Shown: positions 36,975 through 46,236 of the stretch, one piece after another
Layout of the letters: the number at the start of each line of letters is the position of its first letter
Numbering within the stretch: the stretch's first letter is position 1
Origin: Mesobacillus foraminis
Lineage (GTDB): Bacteria; Bacillota; Bacilli; Bacillales; Cytobacillaceae
Length of the DNA stretch: 64,000 nucleotides
Assembly (NCBI RefSeq): GCF_004340465.1
Contig: NZ_SLVV01000011.1
Coordinates: 124,001 to 188,000, forward strand
Direction of reading: 5' to 3'
Program-made: the position numbers and the translations under genes
Notes under the pieces: model-generated
What the model was told of the DNA's origin: nothing
Database searches by the model: none
What the model saw: the letters and a program-made list of their open reading frames with translations, nothing else

Positions 36975-37268
36975 TAAGATCAGGTGTTTTTTTAAAAGAA
37001 TGCATTCTTTTAAAGACTTAAAAGGGAAGTTGGTGAAAATCCAACGCGGTCCCGCCACTGTAAATGGGAGCTTTCAGCAAAAGCCACTGTACGTTTATGT
37101 ATGGGAAGGTGCTGAAGGCTGTGAACATGAGCCAGGAGACCTGCCTGATACTTAGCACCGGCAAGCCTACGAGGATAGGAGGTGTTTGGCAGGATTACAT
37201 ACCCTTTTGCATTTTTAAGAGTATTACCGAACCAACACCTCCTTTTAAATGTGGAGGTGTTTTTTTAT
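36975..37268 (+). promoter_or_regulatory. Cobalamin (B12) riboswitch with transcription attenuator
   Basis: The conserved core segments GGGAAGTTGGTG, AATCC, GCGGTCCCGCCACTG and the B12 box GAGCCAGGAGACCTGCC are present. P1 pairs TAAG/ATCAGG (36975-36984) with CCTGAT/CTTA (37144-37153). In the expression platform, AACACCTCC (37234-37242) can pair either with GGAGGTGTT at 37178-37186 (antiterminator) or with GGAGGTGTT at 37253-37261, which is followed by T residues (terminator). Adenosylcobalamin binding should therefore turn off the cobalamin locus downstream. Confidence 0.93.
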
Positions 37269-37334
37269 TCTAAAAAAGCCTTGGCTGTGCTGGCGCTGGT
37301 CGCTTCCGCATCAACAATTTTTGGGGGAATGAAA

Positions 37335-38306
37335 ATGAAAAAGCTTTATTTGTCCTTATTTGCTTTACTATTATCGATTGGGGTTCTGACTGCATGCGGC
37401 AGCAATGCCTCGGAACCGAAGGAAAATGCCAGTGACGAGAAACAATCTGCACAGAAAGAAAAAGCGGAATTCCCGGTCACTATTACCGATGCACTGGAAA
37501 ATAAGGTTGTTATTGACTCGAAACCGGAAAAAATTGTGTCCCTTCTTCCAAGCAACACGGAAATTGCCTTTGAATTGGGACTGGGAGAGCAGGTTGTCGG
37601 GGTTTCCGATCATGACAACTATCCGAAGGAAGTCGAAGAAAAAGAAAGAATCGGCGGACTTGATTTTAACGTGGAAAAAATCGTCTCTCTGAATCCGGAC
37701 CTTGTTCTTGCCCATGCTTCAAGTGCCCATAATTCTGAATCGGGATTGCAGCAGCTCAGGGATGCTGGCATTACGGTCCTTGTTGTAAATGATGCAAAGA
37801 ATTTTGACGAAGTTTATGACTCCATTGTGATGGTCGGTACTGCAAATGGAGAGAAAGAAAAAGCAGAATCCCTTGTTTCCGACCTGAAAGCCAAGGTGGA
37901 AGAAATCAAGACAAAGGCACAGGAAATTCCGGAAGAAGATGTAAAATCAGTGTTTGTGGAAGTGTCCCCAGCGCCTGAAATCTATTCAGCCGGCAAGAAT
38001 ACTTTTATGGATGAAATGTTCCAGATTATTCATGCTAAAAATGTTGTGACTGAAGAAGGCTGGCCAAAGATGGACCCTGAAGCGGTCATCAAAGCAAATC
38101 CAGATGTCATTATCACAACACACGGCCACTATACGGAGGATCCAGTCAAGAATGTTACAGGCCGCGATGGCTGGCAGGATATTGCGGCTGTTAAGAATAA
38201 TGAAGTTGTCAATGTCGATTCTGATGCTGTTACCCGTACTGGACCAAGGATCGTTCAAGGAGTAGAGGAACTTGCAAAAGCTGTTTATCCGGAAGTATTT
38301 AAATAA
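37335..38306 (+). CDS. btuF: Cobalamin ABC transporter substrate-binding lipoprotein (BtuF/YvrC)
   Basis: 323-residue class III solute-binding lipoprotein. The lipobox GVLTAC gives a lipidated Cys at about residue 20. Two lobes follow, with PEKIVSLLPSNTEIAFELGL and the GGLDFNVEKIVSLNPDLVLA hinge-side motif of BtuF-like proteins. GGGGGAA serves the ATG at 37335. It is first in the riboswitch-controlled locus and delivers corrinoids to BtuC. Its 3' end overlaps the permease start by 35 bases. Confidence 0.88.
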   Translation: MKKLYLSLFALLLSIGVLTACGSNASEPKENASDEKQSAQKEKAEFPVTITDALENKVVIDSKPEKIVSLLPSNTEIAFELGLGEQVVGVSDHDNYPKEVEEKERIGGLDFNVEKIVSLNPDLVLAHASSAHNSESGLQQLRDAGITVLVVNDAKNFDEVYDSIVMVGTANGEKEKAESLVSDLKAKVEEIKTKAQEIPEEDVKSVFVEVSPAPEIYSAGKNTFMDEMFQIIHAKNVVTEEGWPKMDPEAVIKANPDVIITTHGHYTEDPVKNVTGRDGWQDIAAVKNNEVVNVDSDAVTRTGPRIVQGVEELAKAVYPEVFK

Positions 38307-39330
38307 TAAAATTTATGCTTATGTGACAGCCGCAGCGTTTCTGATGATCTCAGTCCTGCTGGGGATTTCCATTGGGACTGTTTCGGTTCCGCCGCTGGAT
38401 ATTATCAAAATAATCGGAGGCGAGCTTTTCTCACTGTCCTCCAATGAATACACTGAACCCATGTTTTTAAATATTGTCATGAATATTCGCCTGCCAAGGG
38501 TTATCCTTGCCGGGCTGGTTGGGGCGTCTCTCGCAATTGCGGGAGCCGCCTTTCAAGGATTATTGCGAAATCCCCTTGCAGACCCCTATACACTGGGAGT
38601 TTCCTCCGGTGCCTCTGTGGGTGCTGTCATTACACTGTTCTTCGGCATTTCCTTCCCTTTTGCCGGACTGTTCACTTTACCAATCCTAAGCATTGTTTTT
38701 GCCTTCTTAACGATCATCATTGTGCTGGCATTTACCCGGAGAATTGACCGCTCGATGAAGGTGGAAACGATTATATTAACCGGCATTATTTTCAGTTCCT
38801 TTTTAGGGGCACTGATTTCTCTCATGATTGCCCTTACCGGGGATGAACTGAGGCAAATCATAGGCTGGCTGATGGGCAGTGTGTCCATGAGGGGCTGGGA
38901 CTATATAAAAATTATTTTCCCCTTCTTTCTAATTGGTGCTCTGCTTCTGCTTCTGAATGGCAGGGAACTGAATGCCATGTCCTTTGGGGAAGAAAGGGCG
39001 CAGCATATTGGGGTCAACGTTCAGAAAAGGAAAATGCTGATCCTCGTGGCTGGCTCGATTTTAACAGGGGGAGCCGTAGCTGTATCCGGGACGATCGGCT
39101 TTGTCGGTCTTGTGATTCCCCATTTGACGAGGCTGTTATGGGGCCCAGACCATAGGCATTTGCTGCCGCTTTCCATTTTAACTGGCGCGGGCTTTTTGAT
39201 TCTGGCGGATCTCCTTGCTCGGACCATTATCTCTCCTACCGAGCTTCCGATCGGCGTGATAACTGCTATCGTTGGCGCCCCGGTATTTGCCGTGATTTTA
39301 ATGAAAAATCGAAAGGAAAGAAGAGGATAA
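38272..39330 (+). CDS. btuC: Cobalamin ABC transporter permease (BtuC/YvrB)
   Basis: 352-residue FecCD-family permease with about ten membrane helices. It shows NIRLPRVILAGLVGASLAIA and GLVIPHLTRLLWGPDHRHLLP (the ATPase-contacting loop), both typical. The TTG at 38272 lies behind GGAGTAGAGG and overlaps btuF by 35 bases. It forms the channel for corrinoid uptake. Confidence 0.88.
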   Translation: MQKLFIRKYLNNKIYAYVTAAAFLMISVLLGISIGTVSVPPLDIIKIIGGELFSLSSNEYTEPMFLNIVMNIRLPRVILAGLVGASLAIAGAAFQGLLRNPLADPYTLGVSSGASVGAVITLFFGISFPFAGLFTLPILSIVFAFLTIIIVLAFTRRIDRSMKVETIILTGIIFSSFLGALISLMIALTGDELRQIIGWLMGSVSMRGWDYIKIIFPFFLIGALLLLLNGRELNAMSFGEERAQHIGVNVQKRKMLILVAGSILTGGAVAVSGTIGFVGLVIPHLTRLLWGPDHRHLLPLSILTGAGFLILADLLARTIISPTELPIGVITAIVGAPVFAVILMKNRKERRG

Positions 39331-39332
39331 AC

Positions 39333-40802
39333 ATGCTAAGCGTACAACAACTGTCTGGAGGGTATTCGGAAGAAAAGGTCTTGAAGGATGTTTCCTTTCA
39401 AGTGGGGAGAGGCGAGCTGTTTGGGATTCTTGGCCCCAATGGCAGCGGCAAGACAACCTTGATGAAGATGCTGAGCGGTATCCTGCCGTTTTCCCATGGG
39501 AACGTCCGGATAAAAGGAACATCCATATCCGAGCTGTCATCAAAGGAGCTGGCGAAGATTATTGCTGTGCTGCCGCAGCATTCGGATCAGGCGTTTTCGT
39601 ATACCGTCAAGGAGACTGTTTCGCTTGGGAGATATGCCCACCAGACGGGTTGGTTCCAGACATGGTCGGATGAGGATGAAGCCATCGTCCGGCAAGTGAT
39701 GGAGCAGACCGGGGTAAGCCAGTTTGAGCACCAGTATTTAAATGAATTGTCAGGCGGAGAACGGCAAAGGGTTTTTCTTGCGATGGCTTTGGCCCAGGAA
39801 CCTGAAATCCTTTTGCTGGATGAGCCGACGAACCACCTTGACCTTTCTTTTCAAAAGGATCTGCTGGATGCATTAAAATCCTGGACGAAGGAACGCGGCT
39901 TGACTGTCATTTCGATTTTTCATGACCTGAACCTTGCCGGTCTGTACTGTGACAGGCTTCTCCTGCTGGAAGACGGAAAAATCAGCATCAATGATGTTCC
40001 CAACGAAGTTCTGCGCGAGGAAAGAATCCGCGATGTCTACAGGACGAAAATCCAGAAACAGCCTCATCCCAAGATTCCTGCTCCGCAAATGGTCCTTCTG
40101 CCTGAAATGCTGGAGGATGAGGATGGTCCTGCCGTGATTGATGAATCCCTTCTTTCGCTGTCAGAGGAGCATATTGTTTTGCGGTCTCCCTTCCCGCTCC
40201 GGACGATGTCTTCCGGCGTAGTTGGTTCTGGAACGGGCTGGCACCAGGTGTTTGTGAATCGGCATGTCCCTAAAAGCTATGACTGCAGCGACCATCGCAA
40301 GGAAATGGGAGACTACCTGAGGATTCATGGATTTGAACCGGGCGAAACGGTCGGAATGATGACAGCGGTCTATCTGGAAGATGTCAGCTGCCAGCATTAT
40401 CAAGAGGATGGTTTTTCCGTCCTGATTGTAGTAACGTCAGGAGTAGGGAACGCGGTTGATGCGTCGAGAGGCCGCGAGCATTCTTTTCAACTCTCGCCAG
40501 GAACAATCAACACCTGGATATTTATCAATGGTGAAATTACAGAGGAAGCTTTCATCCAGTGTATTATGACAGCGACCGAAGCAAAGGCAAAAGCCTTGCA
40601 TGATTTAGGAGTGAAGGACCCAGTTGCCGGGACCATCGCCACTGGCACCTCTACCGACAGTATTCTGATTGCGGCAGCACAGAGAGGAAAAAAACTGGAT
40701 TATGCAGGCACCATCACTCCGCTTGGAAAAGTCATTGGCTCAGGCGTCTATCATTGCACCAGGGAAGCGACAATTAAAAGCAGGAAAAGAGTGAGAACAT
40801 GA
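39333..40802 (+). CDS. yvrA: Cobalamin ABC transporter ATPase fused to adenosylcobinamide amidohydrolase CbiZ (YvrA-like)
   Basis: 489-residue fusion. Residues 1-240 are an ABC ATPase: Walker A GPNGSGKTT, signature LSGGERQRVFLAMAL, Walker B ILLLDEPTNHLD, and His in SIFHDLNLA. After a linker, residues about 275-485 are CbiZ, with SSGVVGSGTGWHQVFVNR, CSDH and VTSGVGNAVDASRG. CbiZ removes the nucleotide loop from imported pseudo- or other cobamides so they can be rebuilt with a preferred base. The same fusion exists in B. subtilis YvrA. It starts two bases after btuC. Confidence 0.92.
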   Translation: MLSVQQLSGGYSEEKVLKDVSFQVGRGELFGILGPNGSGKTTLMKMLSGILPFSHGNVRIKGTSISELSSKELAKIIAVLPQHSDQAFSYTVKETVSLGRYAHQTGWFQTWSDEDEAIVRQVMEQTGVSQFEHQYLNELSGGERQRVFLAMALAQEPEILLLDEPTNHLDLSFQKDLLDALKSWTKERGLTVISIFHDLNLAGLYCDRLLLLEDGKISINDVPNEVLREERIRDVYRTKIQKQPHPKIPAPQMVLLPEMLEDEDGPAVIDESLLSLSEEHIVLRSPFPLRTMSSGVVGSGTGWHQVFVNRHVPKSYDCSDHRKEMGDYLRIHGFEPGETVGMMTAVYLEDVSCQHYQEDGFSVLIVVTSGVGNAVDASRGREHSFQLSPGTINTWIFINGEITEEAFIQCIMTATEAKAKALHDLGVKDPVAGTIATGTSTDSILIAAAQRGKKLDYAGTITPLGKVIGSGVYHCTREATIKSRKRVRT

Positions 40803-41764
40803 TTATTTTTCATCTGGCGGCCATCACTCTTGCCGTAGTGATCGATAGTATTGTCGGGGATCCTCCAAACTTGCCGCATCCGGTCAGGTGGATGGGATCC
40901 CTGATTTATTCGCTGGAAAAAAGCATAAATAAGGGGAGTTTCCGGAAGGTGAAAGGGACTGTCATGCTGGCCATTGTCCTTCTTGTTACAGGCGGAGCTT
41001 CTTTTCTGGCTGTCCACTTTGCTTATTTGCTTCATCCCGCTGCAGGCATTCTTGTGGAGGCTGTGCTCATTTCCACGGCAATTGCCCAAAAAAGCCTGAA
41101 AGAAGCGGCTCTTACTGTTTATGCTCCATTGGAAAAAGGAAATACCGAAGAAGCCCGCTTAAAGCTGTCCTATATTGTTGGCCGGGACACGGACCGGCTT
41201 GACGAGCCTGAAATTGTCAGGGGTGCTGTCGAGACGGTGGCGGAAAACACAAGTGACGGAATTACAGCTCCGTTATTCTGGGCCTTGATTGGAGGGGCTC
41301 CACTTGCTTTGATGTACCGGGGAATCAATACCTGTGATTCAATCGTAGGTTATCGCAATGAAAAATTCAGGGATTTTGGCTGGGCATCCGCCCGCCTTGA
41401 TGATGCTGCCAACTGGATCCCGAGCCGGCTGACATCTCTTTGCATGCTCGCTGGCAGCAGGCCCAGTCATGTAACCACCTCAAAAGCCTGGGAAATCGTC
41501 AGGCGTGACGCGAAAAAACATCCGAGTCCCAACAGCGGCTGGGGGGAAGCTGCCGTTGCTGCCCTCCTTGGCGTTCAGCTGGGCGGAATCAATTACTATA
41601 AAGGTGTCGAATCAAACCGGGCGACAATGGGAGACCCGCTCGTCCAACTGGAGAAAAAACATATCGTAAAAGCAAATCAAATTGTGACGGTCACCGTCCC
41701 GATCTTTTTAATCTTGCTTTGGCTGGGAGGAATGCTGATTGAAATGGCCGCAGCATGGGTCTAA
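40799..41764 (+). CDS. cbiB: Adenosylcobinamide-phosphate synthase CbiB
   Basis: 321-residue integral membrane enzyme that joins an aminopropanol phosphate side chain to adenosylcobyrate. Signatures are DSIVGDPPNLPHPVRWMGSL near the N-terminus, VAENTSDGITAPLFWALIGG, GWASARLDD and PNSGWGEAAVAALLGV. The ATG overlaps the yvrA stop by four bases (ATGA). Its 3' end overlaps the cobD start by 26 bases. Confidence 0.95.
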   Translation: MIIFHLAAITLAVVIDSIVGDPPNLPHPVRWMGSLIYSLEKSINKGSFRKVKGTVMLAIVLLVTGGASFLAVHFAYLLHPAAGILVEAVLISTAIAQKSLKEAALTVYAPLEKGNTEEARLKLSYIVGRDTDRLDEPEIVRGAVETVAENTSDGITAPLFWALIGGAPLALMYRGINTCDSIVGYRNEKFRDFGWASARLDDAANWIPSRLTSLCMLAGSRPSHVTTSKAWEIVRRDAKKHPSPNSGWGEAAVAALLGVQLGGINYYKGVESNRATMGDPLVQLEKKHIVKANQIVTVTVPIFLILLWLGGMLIEMAAAWV

Positions 41765-42827
41765 CCCGCAATATTTATTTGATGCACTGGAGCTTCCTTT
41801 GCCGGAACAGCGGATTGATTTTAGTGCCAATATTAATCCGCAGGGACCTCCACCCATATTAAAAGAAAATTGGAGCCAGCTGTTTGCTGCCGTAACGGAT
41901 TATCCGGATCCGAAAGGGAAAGAGCTGAAGGAAAAACTTGCGGAAAAGGAAGGGCTTCATACGGACCAGATTTTGCTTGGAAATGGCGGGGCAGAGATCA
42001 TATCGCTTGTTGGAAGGTTTCTATCCGGCAGGAGGGTAGTCATCGTCCAGCCTGCCTTTTCTGAATACGAAGCAGCTTGCAGGGTAAATGGCTGTAACGT
42101 TGACTACCATCAACTAGTCCCTGACAGGTGGGAATGGCGGGATTTAGATTTATCCAACAAACTAGGACGCAGTGATGCCTTGTTTTTATGCAATCCAAAT
42201 AATCCAACCGGTGTTTGCTATCCAAAGTCTGTCGTTGCGGGGCTGCTGAAGGAATGCGAAGAAAATGAGTGTTTCCTTGTGATTGATGAAGCATTTTATG
42301 ACTTTCTGCCGGACTATGATTCTCTTGTTCCGTTTATAAACGAAAATCCACATTTGCTTATTATCAGGTCCATGACCAAAATGTTTGCGATTCCAGGCTT
42401 GAGGCTGGGCTACCTCGTTGGTGCCCCGTCCATGATCCGGAAGCTGGAAGCCCTCCAACCCCACTGGAGCATCAATGCCCTTGCATTGCAGGCAGGAGAA
42501 TGGTGCCTGGAAAGTGAATCATTTGTTAGGGAGACAAGAGAATTGATTGAAAGAGAACGAACCCGGCTCTTTGCCTTTTACCAGGAGAAGGGTTTCCTTG
42601 TATCTCCTTCCTCGGTTAATTTTTATTTATTAAAAGATCCTTCTTTAAAAGACCAGCTGCCATTTTTTCGGTTTTTACTTGAAAAAGGGATGATTCCAAG
42701 GCATACAATGAATTTTCCAGGCGTTGAAGGAGGATGGCTGCGGTTTGCCATCAAAGGCAGCAGGGAAAATTCCATCCTGATGGAGGCGATTGCCGAATGG
42801 CAGAACCATCGACGTTCATTTTTATAA
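41739..42827 (+). CDS. cobD: Threonine-phosphate decarboxylase CobD
   Basis: 362-residue PLP-dependent class I/II aminotransferase-fold enzyme making (R)-1-amino-2-propanol phosphate from threonine phosphate, the substrate of CbiB. It begins with the typical HGSNPQYL and IDFSANINPQGPP. CNPNNPTG, the DEAF region and the PLP Lys in RSMTKMFAIPGLRLGY follow. The TTG at 41739 lies behind GGAGGA and overlaps cbiB. The gene overlaps cobU by 31 bases. Confidence 0.93.
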   Translation: MKWPQHGSNPQYLFDALELPLPEQRIDFSANINPQGPPPILKENWSQLFAAVTDYPDPKGKELKEKLAEKEGLHTDQILLGNGGAEIISLVGRFLSGRRVVIVQPAFSEYEAACRVNGCNVDYHQLVPDRWEWRDLDLSNKLGRSDALFLCNPNNPTGVCYPKSVVAGLLKECEENECFLVIDEAFYDFLPDYDSLVPFINENPHLLIIRSMTKMFAIPGLRLGYLVGAPSMIRKLEALQPHWSINALALQAGEWCLESESFVRETRELIERERTRLFAFYQEKGFLVSPSSVNFYLLKDPSLKDQLPFFRFLLEKGMIPRHTMNFPGVEGGWLRFAIKGSRENSILMEAIAEWQNHRRSFL

Positions 42828-43378
42828 GCGGAGGTGTCCGCAGCGGGAAAAGCACGTTTGCTGAAGAGCTTGCTGCGGAAGTCGCACAGCAGTCGGGTTC
42901 ACAGCTTCATTACATAGCCGCAGGGCAGGCAAATGATCCGGAAATGAAGGAAAGAATTGAAAAGCACAAGAAAGACCGTCTGAAAAGCGGGCTGAAGTGG
43001 AGAACGTGGGAGCAGCCGAGAAACCTTGCTGAAATTGCTTCCTCTTTTTCTGCGAAGGATGTCGTCCTGTTCGACTGTTTGACAACTCTAGTAAATAATG
43101 AGCTTTTCCAGGCTGGAGAGCAGTGGGAAGACCCTCGCTTCCAAAGGTGCATGATAGAATCAATCTCCGAAGGAATCCGGCAAATCAAAGGACGATGCCA
43201 GACGCTGATTGTCGTCAGCAATGAAGTTCTGAATGAGCCGATTGGAAGTTCTGAGCTTGTGTTTACATATTCAAAACTAATGGGAGTACTGCACCAGGAA
43301 ATGGCAAGGGAAGCAAACCAGGCTTTCTTGGTAGAAGCAGGCATCCCTGCAGCAATGAAAGGAGGGGAAAAGTCATGA
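42797..43378 (+). CDS. cobU: Adenosylcobinamide kinase / guanylyltransferase CobU
   Basis: 193-residue bifunctional enzyme that phosphorylates adenosylcobinamide and then makes adenosylcobinamide-GDP. The P-loop is SGGVRSGKST (about residues 10-19), the region of the guanylylated His is IEKHKKDR, and DCLTTLVNNE and VSNEVLNEPIG are CobU signatures. The ATG at 42797 behind GGAGG was chosen over an open extension. It overlaps cobD upstream and cobQ downstream. Confidence 0.93.
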   Translation: MAEPSTFIFISGGVRSGKSTFAEELAAEVAQQSGSQLHYIAAGQANDPEMKERIEKHKKDRLKSGLKWRTWEQPRNLAEIASSFSAKDVVLFDCLTTLVNNELFQAGEQWEDPRFQRCMIESISEGIRQIKGRCQTLIVVSNEVLNEPIGSSELVFTYSKLMGVLHQEMAREANQAFLVEAGIPAAMKGGEKS

Positions 43379-44886
43379 AGGGCATTATGGTCCAGGGTAC
43401 CTCGTCCGACGTGGGGAAAAGCCTGATTGCAACCGCCATTTGCCGCGCTTTTGCCAACGAAGGGATTGCGGTGGCTCCCTTCAAATCTCAAAACATGTCC
43501 AACAATTCTTATGTCACCATTGACGGAAAAGAGATTGGAAGAGCCCAGGGGATTCAGGCGGAGGCTGCGAATACAGCTGCCAGCGTCTGGATGAACCCGA
43601 TTTTGTTAAAACCAAGATCCGAACAGCAGTCTGAAATTGTGCTGCTGGGAAAGGCCATTCAAACCATGTCTGGAAAGGGCTACCGTGAATCCTTTTATGA
43701 AAAAGGTCTGGAGGCCATTTCTTCTGCACTCGCAAAGCTTGATCAGAAATATGAAATTCTTGTTATGGAAGGAGCCGGAAGCCCGGTCGAAATCAATCTG
43801 AAGGATAGGGAATTAGTCAATATGAAGGTTGCGGAAATGGCGGATGTACCGGTTATTTTGGTGGCTGATATTGACCGTGGCGGAGTGTTTGCCAGCATCG
43901 TGGGCACCCTCGAATTAATGGAGGATCACGAGAGAGCAAGAGTGAAGGGCCTGATCATCAACAAGTTCCGGGGGGACCTTTCCCTTTTTACAGATGGAGT
44001 GAAATGGCTGGAGGAAAAAACAGGAATCCCTGTGCTCGGTGTACTTCCATATCTGGAGAATCATATGATCGATGGTGAGGATTCTCTGTCTCTGCCTCCT
44101 GCATCTGTCAATAGAGGAGAAAAGCTGCTTGACATTGCCGTTCTGAAGCCTCCTTATATCTCAAATTACAGTGATATTGAGCCATTTTATTATGAACAGG
44201 GTGTTGCCATCCGCTGGGTAAGTCATGTTTCCGAGATGGGCAGCCCGGATGCCGTAATCCTGCCGGGAACGAAAAGCACGATAAGAGATTTGCAGTATTT
44301 TAAGAAAGCTCAGCTTGACGGGTGGCTAAAATCCTATTCGAAGGAAGGCGGGACCATTGTCGGAATCTGCGGGGGCTACCAAATGCTCGGCATGAAGCTG
44401 ATCGATCCTCATGGTGCAGATACAGGCATCGCTTTTACAAGTGAAGAAGGATTGGGATTGATCCCGGCTGTCACTACTTTTTTAAAGGAGAAAACAACTG
44501 TCCGGGCAGAAGGCACAGTGAATCCTGCCGCGGGTAGGAGTCTGGCCGTCTCCGGCTACGAAATTCATCTGGGTGAGACGGTTCTGGAATCCAGTGACCA
44601 CTATTTTCTTCTTCTTAGAGATGGCCGAGCTGAAGGCTATTTCGGGAACGATGGCCAAATCATCGGGACATACCTGCACCATCTTTTTCATAATGATGAG
44701 TGGCGCAATGAGTGGCTGAACAGCCTGCGCAAAAGGAAAGGAATTCCGACCGGGAAAATGGTTCCTGTCCGTTCGGTGAAAAACGCAAAATACGATGAAC
44801 TGGCTTCCCATTTGATGGAGCATCTGGACTGGCCAAAGCTGAAGCAGATTATTTTCCAGTGGGGAGCAGAGCATGAAATGGCTTAA
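43375..44886 (+). CDS. cobQ: Cobyric acid synthase CobQ/CbiP
   Basis: 503-residue glutamine amidotransferase amidating four carboxyls of adenosylcobyrinate a,c-diamide. The N-terminal BioD-like ATPase has GTSSDVGKSLIATA and VAPFKSQNMSNNSYVT. The C-terminal triad-type GATase has the nucleophile Cys in VGICGGYQMLG (about 330) and His in GTYLHHLFHN. Its presence without corrin-ring genes suggests rescue of imported incomplete corrinoids. It overlaps cobU by four bases and cobS by 14. Confidence 0.94.
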   Translation: MKGIMVQGTSSDVGKSLIATAICRAFANEGIAVAPFKSQNMSNNSYVTIDGKEIGRAQGIQAEAANTAASVWMNPILLKPRSEQQSEIVLLGKAIQTMSGKGYRESFYEKGLEAISSALAKLDQKYEILVMEGAGSPVEINLKDRELVNMKVAEMADVPVILVADIDRGGVFASIVGTLELMEDHERARVKGLIINKFRGDLSLFTDGVKWLEEKTGIPVLGVLPYLENHMIDGEDSLSLPPASVNRGEKLLDIAVLKPPYISNYSDIEPFYYEQGVAIRWVSHVSEMGSPDAVILPGTKSTIRDLQYFKKAQLDGWLKSYSKEGGTIVGICGGYQMLGMKLIDPHGADTGIAFTSEEGLGLIPAVTTFLKEKTTVRAEGTVNPAAGRSLAVSGYEIHLGETVLESSDHYFLLLRDGRAEGYFGNDGQIIGTYLHHLFHNDEWRNEWLNSLRKRKGIPTGKMVPVRSVKNAKYDELASHLMEHLDWPKLKQIIFQWGAEHEMA

Positions 44887-45661
44887 AGGGTTGCTGATCA
44901 ATATTCAATTCTTCACTGCCATTCCTGTAAATGCGGCTTTGCCAATGGATCAGGAGCATCTGGAAAAGGCAGTCAAAACATTCCCTGTTCTCGGATTGAT
45001 TCAAGGCGGCCTATATATCTTCCTGTACTATGCAGTTCTCCAGTGGACACCTTTTTCTGCCCTTACAGCGGCCTTTGTATTATGGCTTGCCGGGATCTTG
45101 ATTACGGGTGGGATTCACCTCGATGGGTGGATGGATGCGAGTGACGCCTTTTTTTCTTACCGTGACAGGGAAAAGCGGCTTGAAATCATGAATGATCCAC
45201 GGGTCGGAGCTTTTGGAGTGTTGTCGGTCCTTGTTTTATTAAGCGCGAGGTTTTTCTTTATCTATGAAATTACTCAGCAGGTTGAGCCCTGGTCCTATTT
45301 CTTGGCTGGATTGATTCCGTTTTTTAGCAAGACGGTCATGGGCGTTCTCCTATTAAAGGTGCCCGGGGCTAAAAAAGAAGGATTGGGGGCGCTGTTCCAG
45401 AACGCTGCCAATGACCGGACACTCTTGATGTATCCAGTGTATATCCTGATAGTACTATCGGCGGGAATTGCTTTTCATCAGGCATGGATGGGGGTCATCC
45501 TGTTTGCTGTGGTATCTGCTTTGATGCTGCCGGTTTTTAAGAGGAAAATAATCGGCTGGTTTGGAGGGATGACGGGGGACCTCCTCGGTGCAAGTACAGA
45601 AGGGACGGAGCTGGTACTATGGATGATACTGTGGCTGTTTCATTATTTCGCCATGGTTTGA
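44873..45661 (+). CDS. cobS: Adenosylcobinamide-GDP ribazoletransferase CobS
   Basis: 262-residue membrane enzyme joining alpha-ribazole (or its phosphate) to adenosylcobinamide-GDP, the last condensation of cobalamin synthesis. The signatures are GGIHLDGWMDASDAFFSYRDREKRLEIMNDPRVGAFG (split here over about residues 78-115, with the Asp-rich metal site) and GGMTGDLLGASTE. About six membrane helices. It overlaps cobQ and cobC. Confidence 0.93.
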   Translation: MKWLKGLLINIQFFTAIPVNAALPMDQEHLEKAVKTFPVLGLIQGGLYIFLYYAVLQWTPFSALTAAFVLWLAGILITGGIHLDGWMDASDAFFSYRDREKRLEIMNDPRVGAFGVLSVLVLLSARFFFIYEITQQVEPWSYFLAGLIPFFSKTVMGVLLLKVPGAKKEGLGALFQNAANDRTLLMYPVYILIVLSAGIAFHQAWMGVILFAVVSALMLPVFKRKIIGWFGGMTGDLLGASTEGTELVLWMILWLFHYFAMV

Positions 45662-46236
45662 CAGAGGAAAATAAACGCCGCGCTTATCTTGGCTGGTCTG
45701 ATTCTCCGTTATGCCCTGAAGCTAAAAAAGAGCTCAAACTTGAAAAGCCGGATTTTGACCTGGTTATCTCCAGTGATTTGGGCAGGTGCCTTGAAACGGC
45801 AGACATCCTTTTCCCGGATAGACGGGCAGAGGTCATGAAAGAATTGCGGGAAATGCATTTTGGCGAATGGGAAGGAAAGACCTATGGAGAGTTAAAGGAC
45901 GATTCTCATTATCAATCCTGGCTCAATGATTTTCTGACGGTCTATCCCCCAGGTGGAGAGTCCTTTGCCCAGTTTGCTTGCAGAACTGAAGAAGGATGGA
46001 GGAGAATTTCAGCCAGGATCCTGGATCATGATGCCAGGAAAACGGCGGTCATTACCCATGGAGGGGTGATCCGCCATCTCTTGTCGCAGCTTGCCCCGGT
46101 CAAAAGAGAGTTTTGGGAATGGAGTATCCCCCATGATCGAGGCTATGAGCTCATCTGGCATAAAAAAGATTTAAGGAGGGGAGAGCGTTGCATTTTGTTA
46201 CGGGAGGTGCCTTTAATGGCAAATCCAATTGGGTGA
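45619..46236 (+). CDS. cobC: Alpha-ribazole phosphatase-like histidine phosphatase (CobC)
   Basis: 205-residue member of the histidine phosphatase superfamily. The phospho-acceptor His lies in LFRHGLTEEN (RHG), the conserved Glu in EMHFGEWEGKTYGEL, and the second His in VITHGGVIRHLL. In this context it removes phosphate from alpha-ribazole phosphate or adenosylcobalamin 5'-phosphate. It overlaps cobS by 43 bases and the following CobU-like gene by 49 bases, unusually long overlaps that suggest translational coupling. Confidence 0.85.
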   Translation: MDDTVAVSLFRHGLTEENKRRAYLGWSDSPLCPEAKKELKLEKPDFDLVISSDLGRCLETADILFPDRRAEVMKELREMHFGEWEGKTYGELKDDSHYQSWLNDFLTVYPPGGESFAQFACRTEEGWRRISARILDHDARKTAVITHGGVIRHLLSQLAPVKREFWEWSIPHDRGYELIWHKKDLRRGERCILLREVPLMANPIG

